From: JAQVEM01 sp964595565
Lineage (GTDB): Bacteria > Actinomycetota > Humimicrobiia > Humimicrobiales > Humimicrobiaceae
DNA length: 32,565 nucleotides
Assembly (NCBI GenBank): GCA_964595565.1
Contig: CAZQQX010000022.1
Span: forward strand, 1 to 32,565
Reading direction: 5' to 3'
This document shows positions 1 to 8,498 of the stretch, in pieces (the first letter of the stretch is position 1; every line of letters begins with the position of its first letter). Below the pieces are notes generated by a model. It saw nothing but the letters and a program-made list of their open reading frames with translations, did no database searches and was not told the DNA's origin. The position numbers and the translations under genes are program-made.

Positions 1-35
1 AATAAAATAATAAAAAATATACCGGGAAATTAAAA

Positions 36-1757
36 ATGGAAAAAATAAAAAAAATAATTTCAAGTATAGACCGCAGAGGATATAAAGCATATAAACAGCT
101 TAAAGGAAGTTACTATTTTCCCAATTTTACCCTTCATATAGATTATGTCCAGGGAGACCCTTTCGCCTCCCCTTCACGGTTAAGAGCCACTGTCGACCGG
201 TCAGTAGCAGGATTCAGTACGGACCTGTTCAATAATAAATCCAGAAAAATAGCTCTTGAGGACTACGTTTCCAGGTTATTTGCCAGAGCATGCAAAAAAA
301 TTTCCAGAGGAAACAGGGGTACAGGAAAATCAGGTATGATAATAATAGACAGCGGAAAACAGGAAATTTTACAGAGAACTTCATGTAAAGTAAGCAATAA
401 ATTTGTAGAGGTCAGATTTTACGCTGGCCTTCCGGCAAGAGGAAGAATAATACTTGGAAACCACTGTATTGAAATGCTGACCATAGAAATTCCCGAAATA
501 GTAATCTCCTCAATGATATTCAGCAACCTGGATGAGGAAAAGATAAAAAGACATGTTGAAGTATGCGAGGACCAGGATTATCTACGCAGCCTATTAAAGA
601 AAAATAAACTGGTATCATTTATAAAAAAAGACTCCATTCTACCCAGAAGAAGCGGCATTAGCGATAGCCCACTTCCACAATCAGAGGCTATTTCATTTAA
701 ATCCCCTCCAGAGCTTGAAGTAACACTTGAAGCTCCCAATGCCGGTAAAATTACTGGTATGGGAATACCGGAAGGCGTGACACTTATTATTGGCGGTGGC
801 TTCCATGGAAAAACTACCCTGCTTAGAGCAATTGAAAAAGGTATCTATAACCATGTTCCCGGCGACGGCAGGGAGTATGTTGTTACTACTGACTCCGCAG
901 TAAAAATCAGGGCAGAAGAAGGAAGAAATATACAGAAAGTAAATATATCTCCTTTTATCTCAAATCTTCCATTTGGTAAAGAAACTATCAAATTCTCAAC
1001 TGCCAATGCAAGCGGAAGCACTTCCCAGGCAGCAAATATAATAGAGGCACTTGAATGTGGATCCAGGCTACTCCTTATAGACGAAGATACCTCCGCCACC
1101 AATTTCCTGATAAGAGATGAAATTATGCAAAAAATTGTGCCTAAAGACAAGGAACCCATAACACCTTTTATTGATAGGGTAAAAGAAATTTACCGGAGAT
1201 TTGGGACCTCATCTGTAATGGTTATGGGTGGCTCGGGAGATTATTTTGAAGTTGCAGATAACATTATCATGATGGATTGTTATGTCCCATTTCTTATAAC
1301 CGAAAAAGCATTTAAGGTTATAAAAGAAAGAAAAGATACAAGAATTATTGAAACTACTTTACCTTTTAATAATATAACCAGAAGGATTCCCCTTCCCTCA
1401 AGCATCAACCCGTACAGGGGAAATAAAAAAAAGGTGAAATCAAAAGGTCTTGATAATATTATATTTGGTTCTTACAATATTGATCTGTCCGCTGTTGAAC
1501 AGATAGTTGATTCAAGTCAGGTCAACGCTATATCAGATATCCTGCTTTATGCCCTGAATAATAAATATATTGACGGGGAAAGAACACTTGCTTCTATTTT
1601 AGACATGGTATTCAGAGATATTGAAATGTATGGACTGGATGTAATCTCCTGTTTCAAAAAAGGCCGGCATCCGGGAAGCTATGCATTGCCACGAAAAATA
1701 GAAGTAGCAGCTGCTATAAACAGGCTCAGGACATTGAAAGTTTTGCATAAAACTTAA
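36..1757 (+). CDS. Predicted ATPase of the ABC class (ABC_ATPase family, COG3044-like)
   Basis: 573-residue cytoplasmic protein resembling the ABC_ATPase family (Pfam PF09818), single-chain ATPases without membrane segments whose biological role is not established. The N-terminal 200 residues match the family pattern, with DPFASPSR at about 41-48. A Walker A motif GGGFHGKTT lies at 253-261, an ABC-signature-like ANASGSTSQAAN at 323-334 and a Walker B LLLIDED at 345-351, so the nucleotide site looks intact. Length is normal for the family. The start ATG has only a weak purine stretch (GGGAA) upstream and the window begins 35 bases before it, so the promoter is not visible. It stands alone: the next gene on this strand is more than 800 bases away and a likely bidirectional terminator follows. 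Family assignment is confident; function is not known. Confidence 0.9.
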   Translation: MEKIKKIISSIDRRGYKAYKQLKGSYYFPNFTLHIDYVQGDPFASPSRLRATVDRSVAGFSTDLFNNKSRKIALEDYVSRLFARACKKISRGNRGTGKSGMIIIDSGKQEILQRTSCKVSNKFVEVRFYAGLPARGRIILGNHCIEMLTIEIPEIVISSMIFSNLDEEKIKRHVEVCEDQDYLRSLLKKNKLVSFIKKDSILPRRSGISDSPLPQSEAISFKSPPELEVTLEAPNAGKITGMGIPEGVTLIIGGGFHGKTTLLRAIEKGIYNHVPGDGREYVVTTDSAVKIRAEEGRNIQKVNISPFISNLPFGKETIKFSTANASGSTSQAANIIEALECGSRLLLIDEDTSATNFLIRDEIMQKIVPKDKEPITPFIDRVKEIYRRFGTSSVMVMGGSGDYFEVADNIIMMDCYVPFLITEKAFKVIKERKDTRIIETTLPFNNITRRIPLPSSINPYRGNKKKVKSKGLDNIIFGSYNIDLSAVEQIVDSSQVNAISDILLYALNNKYIDGERTLASILDMVFRDIEMYGLDVISCFKKGRHPGSYALPRKIEVAAAINRLRTLKVLHKT

Positions 1758-1775
1758 CCGGCACAACCCTAAAAA

Positions 1776-1837
1776 AATTCATACATCTTTCCTATATCCG
1801 CAAAAATAAAGGCTGTAAAATAGTGTGAATTCTTTTT
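1776..1837. terminator. Possible bidirectional terminator
   Basis: A 9-bp stem (AATTCATAC at 1776-1784 with GTGTGAATT at 1823-1831, one G-U pair) is flanked by A-runs on the left and CTTTTT on the right. It could end both the ATPase gene on the plus strand and the tRNA-Arg transcript on the minus strand. The loop is long (38 bases), which weakens the call. Confidence 0.35.
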
Positions 1838-1873
1838 AACTGTATTCCCAATTTTACCCGGGAAATTTTAAAG

Positions 1874-1950
1874 TGGCGCGCCTGGAGGGATTCGAACCCC
1901 CAACCTCTGGATTCGTAGTCCACTGCTCTATCCAATTGAGCTACAGGCGC
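1874..1950 (-). tRNA. tRNA-Arg (anticodon ACG)
   Basis: A 77-base cloverleaf on the minus strand. Acceptor arms GCGCCTG and CAGGCGC pair perfectly, the anticodon loop is CTACGAA, the T loop TTCGAAT, discriminator G, and CCA is encoded at 1876-1874. Anticodon ACG reads CGN arginine codons after A-to-I editing. Confidence 0.97.
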
Positions 1951-2071
1951 CTGCATAACATCTGCTGTGTAATATAGATACTAATGAAACCCAAAAAATG
2001 CCCGGTCTTAAGCAAACTCATAATTCTTATAAAAAGAAATTTATTTATTAAATTTTAATAAATACAAAGTC

Positions 2072-2278
2072 TCAGGAAATTTCATTTAGTTCCTCAAGAA
2101 GCCCATCTATATCAAGGCCATAAATCTTAGAAATCTGGCCGAGTGTTAAAAATTTAGCTTCGTAAGCAGCCATTGCACAGTTCATACAGGGCAGCCTGTA
2201 TTTATCAATAACTTTGCGTGCTTCAGGAGAGCCAAGTACTTCTGATAATTTTGTATCTTCAGTAAACTTTATTGCCAT
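2072..2278 (-). CDS. DUF1858 domain protein (hybrid-cluster-associated redox disulfide type)
   Basis: A small soluble protein of 68 residues made of a single DUF1858 (PF08984) domain. The LPCMNC segment gives the CxxC pair typical of this family, often annotated as hybrid-cluster-protein-associated redox disulfide domain; a redox or metal role is inferred from family knowledge only. I chose the ATG at 2278 because AAAGGA sits just upstream of it. An in-frame ATG four codons earlier (2290) has no ribosome site. No neighbouring gene suggests a partner; it stands alone between tRNA-Arg and a gene-free stretch. Confidence 0.85.
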   Translation of the reverse strand: MAIKFTEDTKLSEVLGSPEARKVIDKYRLPCMNCAMAAYEAKFLTLGQISKIYGLDIDGLLEELNEIS

Positions 2279-2652
2279 GATTCCTTTCATTATTATTAAA
2301 ACAAAACACGTAAACTATCAACCGGCGTCAAATATTTTACTCTTTTCAACAACCAGGAAAGTATATCTTTTTTACCTTTCTTTGTATACTAACAAATTAA
2401 AACACCTTCAGCAAAGTCCTGAAAAATTATTTTATTAAATTTACTCCAGGTCTTACCGGAGGTATTAATTATATTAGAATAATCCCTGATAAATTATGAA
2501 TTTAGATATTATTTTCTTTAATTAATATTATAAAAACATAGTATGAAAAGAATTAAAAATGTTCTATAATATTGTAATAATTTTAGTAAATATAATAATC
2601 ATCAAGTTTGGAAAAATTTAAAAAAATATAAAATTTAATACTAAAGATTACT
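2279..2652. other. AT-rich gene-free stretch before the GGDEF gene
   Basis: About 370 bases with no supportable gene. It must hold the promoters of the two divergent neighbours. A TATAAT lies at 2565-2570 on the plus strand, about 80 bases before the GGDEF start, but no good -35 box is present at the usual distance. I see nothing else in it. Confidence 0.4.
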
Positions 2653-4497
2653 ATGACTGAGAAAAAAAACGCTAAATACAATAAAAAAAATATATTTACT
2701 GACTACAGCGAACAACTCAGCCTATTCCAGAAATTAATAAACAATATTCCCGACCTTATTTATATTAAAGATAAAAAAAGTAGATTCATTATTGTAAACA
2801 AGGCTATGGCCAATTATATAGGAGAAAAACCGGAGGACATTATAGGAAAAACAGATTTTGATATTCATCCCGAAGAACATGCAAAAAAAGCATTTAAGGA
2901 TGAGCAGAATATAATGAAAAAGGGCATTCCTATTATAGATGTCGAAGAGAGAATAGTACACGCAGGAAGAAAGTACTGGATGAGCGCCAGCAAAATCCCG
3001 TGGTATGACAGAGAAGGAAACGTTATGGGAACCATGGGTATATCCAGGGATATAACCAGAAGAAAAGAACTGGAAAAAGAAGCCCTCGGGAGAGAAAAAA
3101 GCTTTTTTTATACATTAATGGATAATATTACCGAAAGTATATTCTTTAAAGACCTGGAAAGCAGGGTCGTTAGAATTAACAAAGCGTGTGCACGCAAATA
3201 TGGTGTCGATACCCCGGAAGAAGCAGTAGGTAAAACAGATTTTGATTTTTTCAGCGAAGAGCACGCAAAACAGGCATTTGAAGACGAGCAGAAAATCATT
3301 AAGACAGGTAAACCCATATTGAATTTTGAGGAAAAAGAAACTTTCATAGACAGGTCTGATAGATGGGCTTCTACATCCAAGTTCCCCTGGTATGACGAGA
3401 AAGGTAATATAATAGGAACATTCGGCATAACCGGTGATATAACCGAAAAAAAGAAAGCCGAAGAAGAAATAAAGTATTTATCATTTCATGATACACTCAC
3501 CGGACTGTACAATAGAGCATACTTTGAAGAAGAACTAAAAAGACTGGATACAAAAAGACAGCTACCCCTGACCATAGTAATGGGAGATGTAAATGGCCTA
3601 AAAGTAATTAATGATGCTTATGGACATCTCAAGGGAGATATATTTTTAAAAAAGATTGCAGATATATTAAAAGAGAGCTTTAGGAAAGAAGATATAATCT
3701 CAAGATGGGGCGGGGATGAGTTTATAATGATACTGCCCAAAACAACCTCCAAAGACGCTTCTATAATTATGAAAAGGATAAAAAAACTGTGCAAAGAAAG
3801 AAGCGTTAAAGATATGCCTCTCAGTATTTCAATAGGCGCTTCAACGAAGAATAAACCATCAGAAAAAATAAATTACACAATAAAAGAAGCTGAAGACAGG
3901 ATGTATAAAAATAAAATAACCGATAGCAGATCTACAAATGAAATTATCATAAATTCTCTTAGAGATAATTTAAAGAAGGCAGACTATAGCACTGAGGAAC
4001 TTAGCATAAAATTAAAAGAATATGCTCTAGCTGTCGGGGAAAAACTAAAACTCTCAAATCTTAAACTGGAAGAATTAAAACTACTACTGGATGTTTATAA
4101 TATAGGTAAGCTTGCTCTGGCAGATGAAATAATGTCAAAACCGGGCAGGCTATCCAGGGAAGAATGGGAAATAGTTAAAAAACTCCCGGAAATTGGTTAC
4201 CGGATAGCAGAGTCGTCAAAAATATTAAAACCAATATCAGGAGCTATACTCTCCCACTATGAGTGGTACAACGGCAGTGGGTACCCCAGAGGAATAAAAG
4301 GAGAAGAAATTCCTGTAATCTCCAGAATTGCATTTCTTATCAATTCTTATGAAGCTATGAGTAAAGATAGACCTTATAGAAAAAAAATGACCGGAGAACA
4401 AATAAAAGAAGAAGTAAAGAGATATTGTGGAATTCAGTTTGACCCTAAAATAGTCAGTATCTTTCTTGGTCTGTTAGAAAAAAAATCAAAAAAATAG
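2653..4497 (+). CDS. PAS-PAS-GGDEF protein with a degenerate HD-GYP domain
   Basis: 614-residue signalling protein with no membrane segments. Domains in order: PAS about 28-137, a second similar PAS about 153-266, GGDEF about 273-425, HD-GYP-like about 430-610. The diguanylate cyclase site is intact (WGGDEF at 352-357) and an RxxD inhibitory site (RKED, 344-347) sits exactly five residues before GGDEF. This predicts c-di-GMP synthesis with product inhibition, gated by PAS sensing. The HD-GYP part keeps GSGYP (541-545) and the general fold pattern but has YNIGK where HDIGK is expected, LPEIG for HPEIG, SHYEW for HHE-W and NSYEA for D-x-(F/Y)-DA. Most metal ligands are therefore gone and it is probably not a phosphodiesterase; it may bind nucleotide or partners. 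No clear ribosome site precedes the ATG. Cytoplasmic; monocistronic. Confidence 0.92.
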   Translation: MTEKKNAKYNKKNIFTDYSEQLSLFQKLINNIPDLIYIKDKKSRFIIVNKAMANYIGEKPEDIIGKTDFDIHPEEHAKKAFKDEQNIMKKGIPIIDVEERIVHAGRKYWMSASKIPWYDREGNVMGTMGISRDITRRKELEKEALGREKSFFYTLMDNITESIFFKDLESRVVRINKACARKYGVDTPEEAVGKTDFDFFSEEHAKQAFEDEQKIIKTGKPILNFEEKETFIDRSDRWASTSKFPWYDEKGNIIGTFGITGDITEKKKAEEEIKYLSFHDTLTGLYNRAYFEEELKRLDTKRQLPLTIVMGDVNGLKVINDAYGHLKGDIFLKKIADILKESFRKEDIISRWGGDEFIMILPKTTSKDASIIMKRIKKLCKERSVKDMPLSISIGASTKNKPSEKINYTIKEAEDRMYKNKITDSRSTNEIIINSLRDNLKKADYSTEELSIKLKEYALAVGEKLKLSNLKLEELKLLLDVYNIGKLALADEIMSKPGRLSREEWEIVKKLPEIGYRIAESSKILKPISGAILSHYEWYNGSGYPRGIKGEEIPVISRIAFLINSYEAMSKDRPYRKKMTGEQIKEEVKRYCGIQFDPKIVSIFLGLLEKKSKK

Positions 4498-4541
4498 CCC
4501 CTGTAACACTTATTTATATTTTTAAGTAGTATTTTAAATAT

Positions 4542-5282
4542 ATGATGAGAAAAATTATAACAATACTATTAATATTAAGTATTATAATATTATCTGGATG
4601 TGTAAATTTAGATAATTATGTTACTGTAGACAAGTATAGAAAGTTAGAGGATAGACTGGATAATGTAATAGATGATTATAGTAGTCTACAGCAGGATTAT
4701 AATAGCCTAAAAGCATATAATTATGATTTAAAGAAAAATCTCAATACTACAGAAAAAGATTTAGAAAAATATAAGGAACTTCTTAATAATTTAAATGATT
4801 TACTGGATAATGTGTATTATGGGTATGGTTCTAACAGTAACTGGACATCAGATGGCTTTACTGCTTTTAGCATGAAATATAAAGATAGGTTCTATATCAT
4901 AACAGCAGGACATTGTGTACATTATGTAAATGATAATATAGATACTGGATTATATACCACTATAAAAATTAGAAATAATAATGGAGAATGGATATATCCA
5001 GAGTTGCTAACTTATGAAAATGATTTTGAGGGTAATAGGGATTATGCAATATTATATTCTGATAAGATAAATGATGGATTTAAATATAATAAAGAAAATA
5101 ATTATATCGGATATGTCTTAGGTAATATAGATAAAAATATACTAAAGAATTATAATGCTTCAATTCTAATAGATGGTGAAAGCGGAAGTCCGATTATTAA
5201 TTTAGATGGAGAAGTAACAGCAATAGCTACGGGAGGTTTTCAGGATATAGACATGATATTAGAAGCTATAGATAAATTATAA
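4542..5282 (+). CDS. Lipoprotein with coiled coil and trypsin-like serine protease domain
   Basis: 246 residues. An N-terminal signal sequence ends in a lipobox with Cys20 (ILSGC), so the protein should be lipid-anchored outside the cytoplasmic membrane. Residues about 28-90 are heptad-like and charged (coiled coil). The C-terminal part has the chymotrypsin-fold triad in order: TAGHC with His124, NRDYAIL with Asp167 and GESGSP with Ser214, so it looks catalytically competent. The domain is short for the family. Base composition is much more AT-rich than the neighbours, with strong use of ATA, TTA and AAT codons, suggesting recent acquisition. It is followed by a good terminator and two small phage-like genes. 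Substrate is unknown; defence, lysogenic conversion or surface-protein processing are all possible. Confidence 0.75.
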   Translation: MMRKIITILLILSIIILSGCVNLDNYVTVDKYRKLEDRLDNVIDDYSSLQQDYNSLKAYNYDLKKNLNTTEKDLEKYKELLNNLNDLLDNVYYGYGSNSNWTSDGFTAFSMKYKDRFYIITAGHCVHYVNDNIDTGLYTTIKIRNNNGEWIYPELLTYENDFEGNRDYAILYSDKINDGFKYNKENNYIGYVLGNIDKNILKNYNASILIDGESGSPIINLDGEVTAIATGGFQDIDMILEAIDKL

Positions 5283-5312
5283 TAAGTTAAATTAAAAACT
5301 AAATAAGAATTA

Positions 5313-5339
5313 AGGGCACTTTAACGAGTGTCCTTTTTT
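5313..5339 (+). terminator. Rho-independent terminator after the protease lipoprotein
   Basis: AGGGCACT (5313-5320), loop TTAACG, AGTGTCCT (5327-5334), then a T-run to 5339. The 8-bp stem contains one G-U pair. It lies 31 bases after the protease gene and only 28 bases before the next ATG, so the small genes downstream depend on read-through or a promoter overlapping the hairpin. Confidence 0.85.
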
Positions 5340-5366
5340 AATGCAACAAAAAGGAAGTGAAAAGAA

Positions 5367-5621
5367 ATGGCACAGTATAGAATAGGTTCAGGGGGATATA
5401 CACCTAAAACTTATACAAAAACATGGGCAGAAGGTTCAAGGGGATATACGCCTAAAACAACACTTACGAGTAATACCGGAAGCAGTACCACCACACAACA
5501 GGTGCAGATGAAAGCACCTGAATTTAATTATGGTGGTGGATTTGTTACAGGTGGAGTTGCATGGACAGATAAAGAATTAGCAATGCTTAAAGAAGCATTT
5601 CCGGAAATGTTTGAGGATTAA
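5367..5621 (+). CDS. Small Gly/Thr-rich protein with GYTPKT repeats, phage-like
   Basis: 84 residues, unrecognised. The N-terminal half carries two copies of GGYTPKT/RGYTPKT about 20 residues apart, separated by an aromatic and basic stretch, followed by a low-complexity Ser/Thr/Gln segment and a more ordered acidic C-terminus (about 60-84, WTDKELAMLKEAFPEMFED). No signal peptide or membrane segment. A good ribosome site (AAGGAAG about 12 bases upstream, GAAAAGAAATGG) precedes the ATG. The style resembles small structural or scaffold-like proteins of phages and integrated elements, but no family is claimed. Five bases separate it from the next gene, so both are probably co-translated. Base composition matches the AT-rich patch rather than the flanking housekeeping genes. 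Confidence 0.6.
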   Translation: MAQYRIGSGGYTPKTYTKTWAEGSRGYTPKTTLTSNTGSSTTTQQVQMKAPEFNYGGGFVTGGVAWTDKELAMLKEAFPEMFED

Positions 5622-5626
5622 ATAAA

Positions 5627-5962
5627 ATGACTGATGGAATAGACTTTAAAAAACAATTACTTTTAGAAGCTGCTAAAAAAGTTTTAAGGGATAGAGAAAA
5701 GAAATTCTGGGAAGAAGATAGATGGAAGGGTAAATTAGACCCGGGCATTACCCTTACTATGCCTAAAACCTATGCTACCCAAAAACAGACTGAATTTGAA
5801 AAGACAGGACTAAAAGCACTTTTAAATAAAGCAATATCTGATAAGAATAATGCACAGCGAGCTTCTTATGAAAAAATGATGGAATATGGGATAGCACCCG
5901 ATGTACGGGATAAAAGTATATCGGGTAAAATGGGTGCATACTTTTCATTTATATCAACTTAA
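5627..5962 (+). CDS. Small charged helical protein, phage-like, possibly 3'-truncated
   Basis: 111 residues, unrecognised. Lys/Glu-rich and predicted mostly helical, with no signal peptide or membrane segment. It begins five bases after the previous gene. The last ten or so residues (KMGAYFSFIST) change character to a hydrophobic, unstructured tail, and the gene ends about 95 bases before the 3' end of tRNA-Ser. This is what one expects if an integrated element was cut or joined there and the frame now runs into foreign sequence, but this is inference. No ribosome site beyond coupling with the upstream gene (AATAAAATG). Confidence 0.55.
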   Translation: MTDGIDFKKQLLLEAAKKVLRDREKKFWEEDRWKGKLDPGITLTMPKTYATQKQTEFEKTGLKALLNKAISDKNNAQRASYEKMMEYGIAPDVRDKSISGKMGAYFSFIST

Positions 5963-6056
5963 AATAATAATTTCTACAACAATTTTTTTCATATTATTTT
6001 CTTCATTTAAAATCAAAATTTGTTTTACCGGACTATTTATTTCAAGTTATTATAAA

Positions 6057-6148
6057 TGGCGGAGAGGGAGGGATTTGAACCCCCGGAAGGTATAAACCTT
6101 CAACGGTTTTCAAGACCGCCGCATTCAACCAGACTCTGCCACCTCTCC
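6057..6148 (-). tRNA. tRNA-Ser (anticodon TGA)
   Basis: A 92-base class II tRNA on the minus strand. Acceptor arms GGAGAGG and CCTCTCC pair perfectly, the anticodon loop is CTTGAAA, a long variable arm pairs GAAGG with CCTTC, the T loop is TTCAAAT, discriminator G, and CCA is encoded at 6059-6057. It reads UCA serine codons. It lies 100 bases downstream of serS on the same strand. Confidence 0.97.
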
Positions 6149-6248
6149 GGGCAAAAACAAATTATAGCATAAAAGAAATAATTATAAATCCATTTTATTT
6201 GTATTAAATTGAGATTGTTCTTAATTAAAAGTCAGGGCAGCATCAGGT

Positions 6249-7517
6249 TCAGGACTGTTTTTTTGATATTTTCTTTATTCCTGCCATATAAGGAAGCAAC
6301 ACTTCCGGAATATGTATATCTCCATTTTTGTCCTGATAATTTTCTAAAATTGCTATTAAAGTCCTTCCAATTGCGCAGGCAGTACTATTCATTGTGTGGA
6401 CCAGTTCTTTTTTCCTTCCATCTCTGTATTTTATATTGAGCCTCCTTGCCTGAAAATCAGTATCATGGCTGCATGATGCAAGTTCTCTGTATTTTTTTTG
6501 TCCGGGAAGCCATGCTTCAAGATCATATTTTTTTGCATTTGGGGTCCCGATATCACCGGTGCACATATTAACAATCCGGTAATGAAATCCCAGACCCTGC
6601 ATGATTTCCTCAAGTGTCTGCCTTAATTTCTCGTATTCTTCCCAGGAATGTTCGGGGTGAGCAAAGATAAACATCTCAATCTTATCAAATTGATGAACTC
6701 TGAAAAGCCCGCCTAAATCTTTCCCGTAACTTCCTGCTTCTCTTCTAAAACATGTGGAGAAAGCAGCATACTTTAAAGGCAGGTCATCTGCATCTAAAAA
6801 CTCATTGCTATGATAAGCACAGAGTGGTACTTCAGAAGTACCTGTCAGAAATAAGTTATCAAGCTCTGTTTTATAATACTGTGTCTTCTCCACAGGGAAA
6901 AATCCTGTACCATACATAGCCGTCTCTTTCACCAGAACCGGTGGTATTACAGGCGTAAAATGCTTTTTAACCAATATATCCAAGACATATTGTATTAATG
7001 CAAATTCGAGCAATACTGCTTCATTCTTAAGTAACACAAATCTTGAACCGGAAATCTTTGCCGCCCTTTTCTCATCAAGTATATCCAGATTTACACCCAG
7101 TTCAATATGATTCCGCGGTTTAAAATTAAAGTCGGGTTTACTGCCAGAATATGACACGGCTATATTCCCGCTCTCATCTTTCCCTACAGGAGTGGTAACA
7201 TGAGATATATTGGGATACATTGAAAAATGGCCAGAAAACTTTTTCTCTACATCTGAAAGCTCCGATTCTAATTTCTCCAGCTCTTTATTTATCTTTCTCA
7301 TTTGTTTTATTTTTTCATTTTTTTCTTCACCCTTGAGTCCCGGCATTATTTTTGATGCAGTGTTTTTTTCATATTTTAATCTGTCTGCTTTAACTATCAG
7401 ATTCCTTTTTTTCCTATCCAGCTCCAGGCCCATGTCAGCATCTATTTTTAAACCTCTTTTTTCTATTTCTGTTTTAAAAATTCCAGGATTTTCCCGGAAT
7501 AATTCTATGTCAATCAT
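6249..7517 (-). CDS. serS: Seryl-tRNA synthetase
   Basis: 422 residues, normal length. Charges tRNA-Ser (and tRNA-Sec where present) with serine in the cytoplasm. The N-terminal MIDIELFRENP and a long helical hairpin (about 30-100) form the tRNA-binding arm. Class II core follows: TGTSEVPL at about 242, motif 2 with FRREAGSYGKD, then GLFRVHQFDKIE, and motif 3 NSTACAIGRTLIAILENYQ near the C-terminus. The ATG at 7517 follows a GGAGAG ribosome site. It starts 12 bases after pheA, so the two are probably one transcript, and tRNA-Ser(TGA) follows on the same strand, so the enzyme and one of its substrates may be co-transcribed. No T-box leader is visible. Confidence 0.97.
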   Translation of the reverse strand: MIDIELFRENPGIFKTEIEKRGLKIDADMGLELDRKKRNLIVKADRLKYEKNTASKIMPGLKGEEKNEKIKQMRKINKELEKLESELSDVEKKFSGHFSMYPNISHVTTPVGKDESGNIAVSYSGSKPDFNFKPRNHIELGVNLDILDEKRAAKISGSRFVLLKNEAVLLEFALIQYVLDILVKKHFTPVIPPVLVKETAMYGTGFFPVEKTQYYKTELDNLFLTGTSEVPLCAYHSNEFLDADDLPLKYAAFSTCFRREAGSYGKDLGGLFRVHQFDKIEMFIFAHPEHSWEEYEKLRQTLEEIMQGLGFHYRIVNMCTGDIGTPNAKKYDLEAWLPGQKKYRELASCSHDTDFQARRLNIKYRDGRKKELVHTMNSTACAIGRTLIAILENYQDKNGDIHIPEVLLPYMAGIKKISKKQS

Positions 7518-7529
7518 TAATTCTCTCCA

Positions 7530-8393
7530 CTAAATACTATTATTTTCAACACCAGAAGACTCCCCGGGGTATGAGCCCAAAATTTTAACCAGATATACAC
7601 TTCTTCTTAAAACCTCTATTGCCCCAAAAACATTATCATCATGTAAATGTCCATCCATGTCTATTATAAAAACATAATCTCCCAGATTCTTTTTGGCGGG
7701 CCTTGACTCCAGCCTGGTTAAATTTATATTTCTGCTGGCAAATTCTCTTAATATATTATACAAACTCCCGGGTTTATCCTGTTTAAGAAAACAGACTATA
7801 GAAGTTTTATCATTACCTGTTTTCGGTTGTATCCTGTTTCCAATAAAAACAAACCTGGTTTTATTATCTTTATTATCTTCAATATCATTCTCTATTATTT
7901 CCAGACCGTAAATTTTTGCTGCAATTTTTGTTCCTATCGCGGCTACATTGTCATTCTTTCCCTTTAGAACCCTGACAGCCTCAGCGGTACTGTTGGCAGC
8001 TATAATCTCCGTATCTTTTAAACTCGTTGATAAAAATTTTCTGCACTGTGCAGTTGCATGGGGATGAGATATCACTTTTCTTATATCCTTAAGTCTTATT
8101 TTTTTCTTACCAATAAGACTGTGTTTAACGGGAATACTGACCTCTCCTATTATCTTCGCCTCGCTCTCGAAGGTAAGAATATCCAGCGTAATGTTTACCG
8201 AACCTTCAATAGAGTTTTCAATGGGTACGAGCCCTTCATTAACATACCCTCTATCCACACTCTTTATAACCTCTTCAACTGTATTGCACGGTATTTTCTC
8301 TATGCGGTCCGACTCTTTGATAAACTTATCCAGAGCTTCCTCTGTAAATGTTCCAGGCGGCCCCAGATAAGCTATTTTCTTTTTTATACCCAT
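7530..8393 (-). CDS. pheA: Prephenate dehydratase with ACT domain
   Basis: 287 residues, the usual size of the monofunctional enzyme. Converts prephenate to phenylpyruvate in phenylalanine synthesis. The PDT domain covers about 6-190, starting with YLGPPGTFTEEA, with PIENSIEGSV at about 58 and DNKTRFVFIG near 178-187, where the catalytic Thr-Arg-Phe motif is intact. A C-terminal ACT domain (about 200-278) includes LTRLESRP, the motif for phenylalanine feedback binding. No clear ribosome site precedes the ATG at 8393. The gene runs into serS 12 bases on, an unusual pairing that likely reflects simple co-transcription rather than a functional complex. Confidence 0.95.
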   Translation of the reverse strand: MGIKKKIAYLGPPGTFTEEALDKFIKESDRIEKIPCNTVEEVIKSVDRGYVNEGLVPIENSIEGSVNITLDILTFESEAKIIGEVSIPVKHSLIGKKKIRLKDIRKVISHPHATAQCRKFLSTSLKDTEIIAANSTAEAVRVLKGKNDNVAAIGTKIAAKIYGLEIIENDIEDNKDNKTRFVFIGNRIQPKTGNDKTSIVCFLKQDKPGSLYNILREFASRNINLTRLESRPAKKNLGDYVFIIDMDGHLHDDNVFGAIEVLRRSVYLVKILGSYPGESSGVENNSI

Positions 8394-8498
8394 AATTTAA
8401 TAATACTTTTTTATTAAGATTAACCTATATAATAAAAAAAATTATAATACACCTTTTTATAGATTGGAAATAATATTAAACAAAATAGAACATGAAAA

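Noticed and set aside
4498..4541. Second attachment site for the AT-rich mini-island
   Set aside because: No copy of the tRNA-Ser 3' end is found near the left edge, so direct-repeat att sites cannot be shown.
8394..8498. T-box or attenuator ahead of pheA-serS
   Set aside because: Only about 105 bases lie upstream, with no T-box sequence, leader peptide or convincing alternative hairpins.
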